Positions 1 to 4,970 of a stretch of 6,746 nucleotides of DNA are shown piece after piece. A model generated the notes under the pieces. That model was given only the letters and a program-made list of their open reading frames with translations. It ran no database searches and was not told where the DNA came from. Location of the stretch: assembly GCA_023264135.1 (NCBI GenBank), contig JALQSZ010000027.1:1-6746 (forward strand), in the 5' to 3' direction. The stretch's first letter is position 1; each line of letters starts with the position of its first letter. The position numbers were made by a program, and so were the translations under genes. Source of the stretch: Acidimicrobiales bacterium (GTDB lineage Bacteria > Actinomycetota > Acidimicrobiia > Acidimicrobiales > Acidimicrobilacustridaceae).

Positions 1-60
1 AAATTGCGTTTCCTAAACCAACTACGGGAATACCTGCGAGCCAAAAGATCCACTTCGTAA
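1..60 (+). CDS. Possible C-terminal end of an upstream gene (partial)
   Basis: Reading from base 1, the frame stays open for 19 codons (KLRFLNQLREYLRAKRSTS) and ends at a TAA at 58-60, ten bases before the next ATG. The residues look like a basic, helical C-terminus. A second frame starting at base 3 is also open and ends in a TGA at 72-74 that would overlap the next start as ATGA. Nineteen to twenty-three open codons can arise by chance and neither frame is clearly better, so this is only a possible gene end. If real, it would put the next gene in an operon with something to the left of the window. Confidence 0.25.
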   Translation, partial: KLRFLNQLREYLRAKRSTS

Positions 61-70
61 AGGACTCAAA

Positions 71-664
71 ATGACTTCGTACAGCCTTGAGTTCAAGAAA
101 GAGGATGTTGTTTTAATTGCGGACCTCGTCGGAAAAACTTGGGACCACTACGGCTCTCGGACGCTTTTCAATGAGGGAACACTCGCAGCCTCCGACATGT
201 TCTTGGCGACAACTTCGTCATCAATTTCAGTCATCGCCGACTATGCACTCCTCGATTTTGAAGACGGAACTGACGAGTTCTCTTTCTTACGAATTGAGAA
301 CGGCGAAGTCGGCGTGACTGCCGCTCGAAGGAGCGGAAATCTCTACTTCGATTTCCGTGGTAGCCCAATTTCAAACGTCTTCATTATCCGCGACATCGTA
401 AAGATGATCGACCAAGCCTCCGGATATCGAGAGTTAGTTGTCGACTCGGGATTCGTCGTAGAGACAACGACTGGCTCAATCGCGATCTGCAAAGGAAGCT
501 TTTACATGGCAGACATGTTCATTCAAAAGTTCGAAGAAACCGAGTCGATACAACTTTTTGACTCGAACAATGAGTGGGAATCTTCCCTGCAGAGGCGATT
601 CGCAATCGACCGCTTCGTTCTTCCGATTGATCAAGTACTTGATGCGGCCGACGACAATCAATGA
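71..664 (+). CDS. Acidic hypothetical protein of unknown function, 197 aa
   Basis: I do not recognise this protein. The ATG at 71 is preceded by AAAGGA at 59-64 with a six-base spacer, a good ribosome binding site, and the TGA is followed six bases later by a strong hairpin, so it looks like a real, complete gene. The product is 197 residues, soluble by eye (no signal peptide or membrane segment) and acidic: about 33 Asp/Glu against 16 Lys/Arg. Alternating hydrophobic and polar stretches, such as SISVIADYALLDF and NLYFDFRG, suggest a mainly beta protein with an acidic tail (DAADDNQ). Base composition is clearly more AT-rich than the genes after 1573, as in the DUF4417 gene downstream, which suggests shared acquisition. 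A small accessory, phage-derived or immunity-like protein would fit, but nothing in the sequence assigns a function. Confidence 0.7.
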   Translation: MTSYSLEFKKEDVVLIADLVGKTWDHYGSRTLFNEGTLAASDMFLATTSSSISVIADYALLDFEDGTDEFSFLRIENGEVGVTAARRSGNLYFDFRGSPISNVFIIRDIVKMIDQASGYRELVVDSGFVVETTTGSIAICKGSFYMADMFIQKFEETESIQLFDSNNEWESSLQRRFAIDRFVLPIDQVLDAADDNQ

Positions 665-670
665 CTCAAA

Positions 671-700
671 CCTGGTGGGCGTCTGCCAACGCCCACCAGG
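671..700 (+). terminator. Perfect 12-bp hairpin after the 197-aa gene, probable terminator
   Basis: CCTGGTGGGCGT (671-682) is the exact reverse complement of ACGCCCACCAGG (689-700), leaving a six-base loop CTGCCA. It begins six bases after the stop codon of the preceding gene. There is no T-run after the stem on the + strand, so this is not a textbook intrinsic terminator, but strong GC stems without a T-tract are common at actinobacterial gene ends. It probably separates the transcript of the acidic protein from the DUF4417 gene. It could instead be an mRNA-stabilising stem or a small repeat element. Confidence 0.6.
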
Positions 701-760
701 CAAGTTGATACCGAAGCATCGTTTCTCCAAACCCCTACCAATCGGAATCCGGAAACCGAA

Positions 761-1489
761 ATGCTATTCCACTCTCAATCCCCCAATGAATTCTCGATTT
801 CGCCCCTAGAAATCGAATCTTGGTTACCAACGGCCCCAAGACTCGGTGTCGAGAAAATCATGCAACTTCGTCCCACACGAACTACTTCCTTGCCCGCCGC
901 GATTCAGCCGTTTGATAAACACCAAAGCGTCGCTCGCGACGACAGGCCAACAACATTCCTTCACTTTTACGTTTCAGATCAGAAGCTTCTTCCGATCTTC
1001 CGAAACCCAAAGCGCTACGTCTATCGATTTTCGCAATTTGGAGGAATTATCGGACCTGATCTCTCCGTCTACCGAAATATGGCACCGAGTTCAAGGGCGT
1101 TCCATATTTCTGCCAACCGGGCTCTCACGCGCCTCTTTCAAGATCACGGAATTTCAACAATCCCAAATATTCGCTGGGCCGTAGAGAGCGACTTCGACAA
1201 CTGCTTCCTTGGAGTTCCCGAGAATTCGAATGTTGCCGTGTCAACCCATGGATGCTGCCGAACGTTCGAAGATCGTGCGTGTCTTCGTGTCGGACTTCTC
1301 CAACTTCTTCAGCGTGTTCAACCCGCAAATCTCGTTGTCCACGGACAACTGCCTAGTGATGTCTTTTTCGGTGTTGATGAGCACACAAATGTTCTTCACT
1401 TTCAATCCGATTCCGCTCTGGCGCATCGGGCTCGGGTTTGCTCTCAGGAAACATCTCTCTCCAAACAGTTGACCCTTGAGTTCACGTAG
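761..1489 (+). CDS. DUF4417 family protein, 242 aa
   Basis: This matches the DUF4417 family from memory of its conserved blocks. They occur here in the usual order: HFY at 68-70, FGGIIGPDLSVYRNM around 93-107, R-x-x-x-x-x-x-QDHGISTIPNIRW ending at 139, DFDNCF at 144-149, NVAVSTHGC at 157-165, and PANLVVHG at 188-195. The biochemical role of the family is not known. Members are frequent in phages, plasmids and integrated elements and are about 200-300 residues long, so this copy looks complete. The ATG at 761 follows CGGAAA (750-755), a modest ribosome binding site. The ATG at 860 would cut into the N-terminal region and has a weaker one. The protein has no signal peptide or membrane segment and is probably cytoplasmic. 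The gene shares the AT-rich composition of the gene before it, but the hairpin at 671-700 suggests separate transcription. Confidence 0.85.
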   Translation: MLFHSQSPNEFSISPLEIESWLPTAPRLGVEKIMQLRPTRTTSLPAAIQPFDKHQSVARDDRPTTFLHFYVSDQKLLPIFRNPKRYVYRFSQFGGIIGPDLSVYRNMAPSSRAFHISANRALTRLFQDHGISTIPNIRWAVESDFDNCFLGVPENSNVAVSTHGCCRTFEDRACLRVGLLQLLQRVQPANLVVHGQLPSDVFFGVDEHTNVLHFQSDSALAHRARVCSQETSLSKQLTLEFT

Positions 1490-1572
1490 TTCGGGGGGGC
1501 ACCGTTCGTTTTCGGGCCACTACCGATCGGTTCCGTGCTACAACTCTTCGACCATCACAGAGGGGGAATCCG
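1490..1572 (+). promoter_or_regulatory. Leader of the EthD-like gene with ribosome binding site and a 10-bp palindrome
   Basis: This 83-base gap marks the change from the AT-rich segment to the GC-richer remainder. It contains a run of seven G (1493-1499), a perfect palindrome ACCGATCGGT at 1522-1531 that could be a short operator, and a clear purine-rich ribosome binding site, AGAGGGGGAA, ending about six bases before the ATG at 1573. I could not find a convincing -35/-10 pair. No terminator hairpin was seen for the DUF4417 gene, so read-through is possible. Confidence 0.4.
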
Positions 1573-1857
1573 ATGATTCGACTGAGCGTGCTTTACCCAA
1601 AGACCGACGGCGCGTCGTTCGACCACGACTACTACCGCGACAGCCATGTGCCGCTTGCGCTCAAGACCTGGGGACTCGAGTCCGCGGAAATCGATAAGGG
1701 CATTGATGGTCCCTACGAAGCCGCCGTGCATTTCACCTTCGACTCAATGGACGCCTTCGGCGCTGCGCTCGGCGCACCCGGCACCGCCGATGTGCAGGCC
1801 GATGTCGTGAACTACACGACCATCGTGCCAACGATGCAGATCAGCGAAATCGTCTGA
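1573..1857 (+). CDS. EthD-domain small protein, 94 aa
   Basis: A compact single-domain protein of the EthD family, a dimeric alpha+beta (ferredoxin-like) barrel. It has the family signature near the N-terminus, SVLYPK followed by FDHDYYRDSHVPL (16-28, with His25), then a middle strand block PYEAAVHFTFDSMDAFGAAL and the C-terminal PTMQISEIV. Length is normal for the family. EthD was named from the ethyl tert-butyl ether degradation cluster, where its exact role is unclear, and many relatives are uncharacterised, so a substrate cannot be given. It is cytoplasmic by appearance. The start is supported by the strong purine-rich ribosome binding site just upstream. The transporter gene follows 55 bases later on the same strand and could be cotranscribed, though there is no functional reason to link them. 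Confidence 0.88.
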   Translation: MIRLSVLYPKTDGASFDHDYYRDSHVPLALKTWGLESAEIDKGIDGPYEAAVHFTFDSMDAFGAALGAPGTADVQADVVNYTTIVPTMQISEIV

Positions 1858-1884
1858 CCTTTCCATCAGTTCAATCAACGTTCG

Positions 1885-1913
1885 TGTCGCCGCCTGACAC
1901 ACTGGCGGTGACA
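1885..1913 (+). promoter_or_regulatory. Start-codon hairpin before the GDT1-family transporter gene
   Basis: TGTCGCCGCC (1885-1894) pairs with GGCGGTGACA (1904-1913), with one G-U wobble and a nine-base loop. The 3' arm contains the only G-rich stretch that could serve as a ribosome binding site (GGCGG) and the A of the start codon, so the folded form should hide the start. A second stem, GTGTC (1884-1888) with GACAC (1896-1900), uses part of the same left arm and would leave the start region open. This arrangement could act as a translational switch, but it is inferred from pairing alone. It does not resemble the yybP-ykoY manganese riboswitch that often precedes this transporter family. Confidence 0.4.
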
Positions 1914-2485
1914 TGAACGCGTTTTTGATCAGCTTCGGCGTCATCTTCATCGCCGAACTCGGCGACAAGAGCCAGTTGATGGCGATGACCTTCGCCGCTC
2001 GTTACCGCGCCATCACGGTGCTCATCGCGATCACCATCGCAACCGCAATCGTGCACCTTGCGAGTGTGTTGCTCGGTGCAGTCGTGGGTGTTGCGTTACC
2101 GACACACATCATCAATATCGTTGCGGGCATCGCATTCCTCGGGTTTGCGGCATGGACGCTTCGCGGCGATGAACTCACCGAGGAAGAAGCGGCAAAGGCA
2201 GAGCAGGAACGATCACGTTCGGTGCTGCTCACCGTCGGTATCGCTTTCTTCCTTGCCGAGCTTGGCGACAAAACCATGCTCGCCACGATCACACTCGCCA
2301 CCGATCACGGACTCTTTGGAACGTGGATTGGCTCAACACTCGGAATGGTTGCTGCCGATGCACTCGCCATTGGCGTTGGTCACGTTCTTGGCGCGCGTCT
2401 ACCCGAACGCGTTATCCGTATTGGCGCGGCAGTTGCATTTGTGATTTTTGGCGTGCTGCTGATTGTCGAAGGGTTGCGCGGCTAA
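1913..2485 (+). CDS. GDT1/TMEM165 (UPF0016) family cation transporter, 190 aa
   Basis: An integral membrane protein with the two hallmark repeats of the family: ELGDKS at 15-20 and ELGDKT at 116-121, each within a hydrophobic helix. About six membrane segments are visible, arranged as two groups of three around an acidic, charged cytoplasmic or periplasmic loop (about residues 85-104, DELTEEEAAKAEQERSR). Known family members move Mn2+ or Ca2+ out of the cytoplasm, exchanging for protons, and the acidic E-x-G-D residues form the ion site. Bacterial members are generally Mn2+ exporters, so that is the likely role here, by inference. The length is normal and the protein complete. The ATG at 1913 fits the first helix directly. 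Expression may be controlled by the hairpin at its start. The gene ends 12 bases from the convergent oxidoreductase gene. Confidence 0.9.
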   Translation: MNAFLISFGVIFIAELGDKSQLMAMTFAARYRAITVLIAITIATAIVHLASVLLGAVVGVALPTHIINIVAGIAFLGFAAWTLRGDELTEEEAAKAEQERSRSVLLTVGIAFFLAELGDKTMLATITLATDHGLFGTWIGSTLGMVAADALAIGVGHVLGARLPERVIRIGAAVAFVIFGVLLIVEGLRG

Positions 2486-2494
2486 CGCGCCACC
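2472..2494. terminator. Possible bidirectional hairpin between convergent genes
   Basis: GGTTGCGCG (2472-2480) can pair with CGCGCCACC (2486-2494) around a five-base loop, with one T-C mismatch in the stem. It spans the stop codon of the transporter gene and lies four bases from the stop of the oxidoreductase gene on the other strand, so one structure could serve both transcripts. There is no T-tract on either side and the stem is short, so this is tentative. Confidence 0.3.
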
Positions 2495-2497
2495 GGC

Positions 2498-3478
2498 TTA
2501 CAAGTTCGGAATGACCTGCGTTTCGATCAGTTTCAAGCTCTTCCACGCAAGTTCGGGCGGAAGGCCACCTACCAGTGGGTGCAACATGCAAAACGCGAAC
2601 GGACCCTTTTCGTTCAATTCCGCAACGAGTTCATCGGGGGTCACCACTCGATACTGACCAGTGGCTCGCAATGCGTCGGAATCGTCAACGCGAACAAAGC
2701 CAGTTGCTCCTTCGATGCCGGCGCCTGCGGCCCAATCTCCATACGCGTTCACTTCGTGCATCGCATACGGCGCAAGTTCTTCCCAACCTTGATCAACATC
2801 TGTTGCGACGTGAATCACCGAGGTATCGCCACCCATGTACGGACCAGGGTCCGGCTTTCCTAACTTGGCGCACTCATCGACATAGAACTCCCAAATTTCT
2901 GGCGTCGATGGCATGAACCCATCGGCAATGCGTGCTGCACGACGCGCCGCAGCTTCGACTGAACCGCCGAGCGAAATCGCCGGACCGCCCGGTTGCACCG
3001 GCGTCGGCAATACCTGCACGGTGCGTCCGCGGAATTCAAACGGTTCACCAGTCCACGCCTTCTTGAGCGTTTCGACAGATTCGGTTGTGCGAGCAGCCCG
3101 CTTCGAAAGTGGCACACCGAACATGTCGAATTCGGCGCCGACGTAACCGTTGGTGAGCGTCAGGTCGAGACGTCCCCCGCTGATGAGATCGACCACTGCA
3201 ACGTCTTCGGCCAAACGAATCGGATCGTGGAACGAACTGACCATTGCCGAAATACCAATGCGGATGTTCGACGAACGCGCCGCCATTGCTGCGGCCAATG
3301 GAAGTGGCGAAGGGAGGTACCCATCGGCAGAACCGTGATGTTCAGAAAGGATTGCGGTGACAAAGCCCAGCGAATCGGCCCACTCCACCATTTCCACTGC
3401 GGCCTGATAGCGATCAGCTCGAGTACCCGGCGCCGTTGCCGGCATACGCATGTCGAATCGAATCCCAAAAAACGCCAT
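2498..3478 (-). CDS. LLM-class flavin-dependent oxidoreductase, 326 aa
   Basis: A bacterial luciferase-like (LLM) TIM-barrel enzyme. Visible family blocks, numbered from the chosen start, are FGIRFDMR (4-11), SEHHGSADGYLPSP (45-58), DPIRLAEDVAVVDLISGGRL (85-104), the P-x-QPGGPAISLGGS stretch (160-173), ADGFMP (185-190) and a C-terminal HPLVGGLPPELAWKSL. Such enzymes use FMN or the actinobacterial cofactor F420 to oxidise or monooxygenate small organic molecules. The cofactor and substrate cannot be read here. The open frame extends upstream to 3604, but the extra 42 residues are basic and unlike the family. The ATG at 3478 opens directly into the first beta strand and has GGGGG (3484-3488) five bases ahead, so I chose it. 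It is divergent from the first glycosidase-like gene and convergent with the transporter gene. Confidence 0.9.
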   Translation of the reverse strand: MAFFGIRFDMRMPATAPGTRADRYQAAVEMVEWADSLGFVTAILSEHHGSADGYLPSPLPLAAAMAARSSNIRIGISAMVSSFHDPIRLAEDVAVVDLISGGRLDLTLTNGYVGAEFDMFGVPLSKRAARTTESVETLKKAWTGEPFEFRGRTVQVLPTPVQPGGPAISLGGSVEAAARRAARIADGFMPSTPEIWEFYVDECAKLGKPDPGPYMGGDTSVIHVATDVDQGWEELAPYAMHEVNAYGDWAAGAGIEGATGFVRVDDSDALRATGQYRVVTPDELVAELNEKGPFAFCMLHPLVGGLPPELAWKSLKLIETQVIPNL

Positions 3479-3636
3479 CAAAGCCCCCAAGAAGAGTGTG
3501 AAGGCCACGATCGTAGGACGTGACCGAGAACCGTGGCGGCTGTGCTGGTGGTGACGTGAAGTGACCCAAAAACTGCAGGTTGGTGCCGTACTCTCTCTCC
3601 GCACCCGGGCGAGTCCGCCGCCGCTGTGCAGTACTC
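3479..3636. promoter_or_regulatory. Divergent promoter region between oxidoreductase and glycosidase-like gene A
   Basis: The 158-base gap separates two genes that point away from each other, so both promoters should lie here. For the minus strand, TACGAT (at 3510-3515) could be a -10 box about 31 bases before the oxidoreductase start, though no good -35 box was found. For the plus strand, TACTCT at 3589-3594 sits 42 bases before the ATG, in a context (GCCGTA) shared with the gap before gene B. The hexamers ACGTGA (3518-3523, 3554-3559) and GTGACC (3520-3525, 3561-3566) each occur twice between the two candidates and may be regulator sites. All assignments are by eye. Confidence 0.35.
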
Positions 3637-4875
3637 ATGACGACCGATACCCGACCAGCCCCTCCTCGGAAGAAGACGCCGAAATCTCCGCGACCCGCGT
3701 GGAAGACGATCACGATCGTCGTGATCGTCGCGCTTCTTTCCATCCCGGTTCTCTCGTTAGGTAAGGCCGTTCTCACTCCGAACACCCTGTCGATGACCGA
3801 GCGCGCAGCCGAGTGGATGCGTGACAACAACATGGGGTTCATCCTCAACAACGTTGAGTCTTGGTGGTTCTCGAAGAACGGCCCAAAAGCGGGTGGTGAA
3901 CCGGACCGCGCCATCGAAGTCGCAACCACAAATGCCGCTACTGGTCCGACGACGCCACCCGCGGTTCCGCATTTGCCGAAACCCGCCAACGTCCCGGTGC
4001 CTGAAGGCGTCACCCCCCTCGCCAATGAAGGCGTGTGGGCGCCGATCGGGCCTCAGGTTGGTGGTGCGCAAACGATGTACACGACCCAAGTTCGCCCCGA
4101 CTCTGTCCACACCTCGATCCTCGATGGATTGGTGTGGATGGATCCCAAGGTCGTGAAGTTTGAAGTGCATCCCGGCACCGAAGAACCGGGAGGCAAACAA
4201 ACCGTGCCCGCACAAATTCCGCTCGACAAGCGGCTCGACCTCATCGCCGCGTTCAACGGCGGTTTTCGAATGCAAGACGCGTTGGGCGGCTTCTATCTCG
4301 ATGGCGTCACCTATAAGCCACTTCGCGATGGCGCTGCATCACTCGTTGTCTATAAAGACGGCGTCGCCAGCGTCGGCATGTGGGGTCGCGATTTCGAAAT
4401 GGGTCCCAACATCGAAGCGGTTCGACAAAACCTCGATCTCATCATCGATAACGGTGGCGGTTTCCCCTTCCCCGGTGGCAATCCTTCACCCAAAGACAAG
4501 GCCGAACCTGGTGAACCGGCCGAGGGTCTTGATAACAATCAAAACGGTGCATGGGGCGACACGCTCGGCAACAAGGTGCTCGTGTGGCGATCGGCAGTTG
4601 GCGTGACCGCCGATGGCGCGCTTGTCTACGGCTATGGCGGCGGGCTCGGAGCACGATCACTGGCCGATCTGATGTTGCGGGCCGGTTGCGTGCGGGCCAT
4701 GGAACTCGACATCAACCCTGCATGGACAACGTTCAACTTCTCTAGCGCCGCCACGCCAGGGAACCCGTCCTCGGTCAAGGGCACCAAGTTGTTGCCCGAT
4801 GCGGAAAAGAGCGGGAACCGCTATCTGAGCAACGACGCCCGTGACTTTGTGGCGATCTACGCCCGCAAAATCTGA
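3637..4875 (+). CDS. Membrane-anchored phosphodiester glycosidase-like protein A, 412 aa
   Basis: The first of two tandem paralogs. Order of parts: a basic, proline-rich cytoplasmic tail (1-22), one membrane helix (about 23-42), a conserved membrane-proximal block TPNTLSMTERAAEWMRDNN ending near 65, a Pro/Thr-rich linker (about 95-125), then an extracytoplasmic domain resembling the phosphodiester glycosidase family (NAGPA, DUF2233). Supporting blocks are AAFNGGF (204-210), RDGAASLVVY (230-239), NLDLIIDNGGG (265-275) and RSAVGVTADGALVYGYG (318-334). Relatives cleave sugar phosphodiesters, as in the human uncovering enzyme. The usual Leu-Asp-Gly-Gly-Gly-Ser stretch is replaced by MELDINPAW (355-363), so activity is uncertain. 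The ATG at 3637 was chosen over the earlier TTG at 3580 because the paralog starts in the same context (GTACTCATG against GTAGTCATG). There is no clear Shine-Dalgarno sequence. A cell-envelope role is likely; the substrate is unknown. Confidence 0.8.
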   Translation: MTTDTRPAPPRKKTPKSPRPAWKTITIVVIVALLSIPVLSLGKAVLTPNTLSMTERAAEWMRDNNMGFILNNVESWWFSKNGPKAGGEPDRAIEVATTNAATGPTTPPAVPHLPKPANVPVPEGVTPLANEGVWAPIGPQVGGAQTMYTTQVRPDSVHTSILDGLVWMDPKVVKFEVHPGTEEPGGKQTVPAQIPLDKRLDLIAAFNGGFRMQDALGGFYLDGVTYKPLRDGAASLVVYKDGVASVGMWGRDFEMGPNIEAVRQNLDLIIDNGGGFPFPGGNPSPKDKAEPGEPAEGLDNNQNGAWGDTLGNKVLVWRSAVGVTADGALVYGYGGGLGARSLADLMLRAGCVRAMELDINPAWTTFNFSSAATPGNPSSVKGTKLLPDAEKSGNRYLSNDARDFVAIYARKI

Positions 4876-4896
4876 GTCCTCCCATCTTTCGCTGTC

Positions 4897-4925
4897 CTGA
4901 CATTGGCGATGGCCTGCCGTAGGCT
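4897..4925 (+). promoter_or_regulatory. Candidate promoter for glycosidase-like gene B
   Basis: CTGACA (4897-4902) matches five of six bases of the -35 consensus. After a 17-base spacer, TAGGCT (4920-4925) gives an actinobacterial-style TANNNT -10 box. It lies about 45 bases before the chosen ATG at 4971 and 21 bases after the stop of gene A, so gene B probably has its own promoter. The rest of the 95-base gap is a C-rich leader without a clear Shine-Dalgarno sequence. No terminator hairpin was seen for gene A, so read-through from A is also possible. Confidence 0.4.
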
Positions 4926-4970
4926 CTCGGCTCGTCCTCGTCGTTGTTCCACCCCCCGCCGGCGGTAGTC

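Noticed and set aside
1490..1572. Attachment site or element boundary at the GC transition
   Set aside because: No direct repeat, tRNA end or recombinase gene is visible nearby, so a boundary cannot be supported from this window alone.
1858..1912. yybP-ykoY (manganese) riboswitch before the GDT1-family gene
   Set aside because: The gap is only 55 bases and I could not find the conserved loop sequences of that riboswitch. Only the start-codon hairpin is present.
2993..3523. Open frame of 176 codons on the plus strand opposite the oxidoreductase gene
   Set aside because: It is His/Arg-rich and without motifs, as is usual for the antisense of a GC-rich gene, while the LLM match on the other strand is strong.
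3479..3604. N-terminal extension of the oxidoreductase to a GTG at 3604
   Set aside because: The extra 42 residues are basic and unlike the family N-terminus, and they would cross the divergent promoter region. The ATG at 3478 has a G-rich ribosome binding site and fits the first strand.
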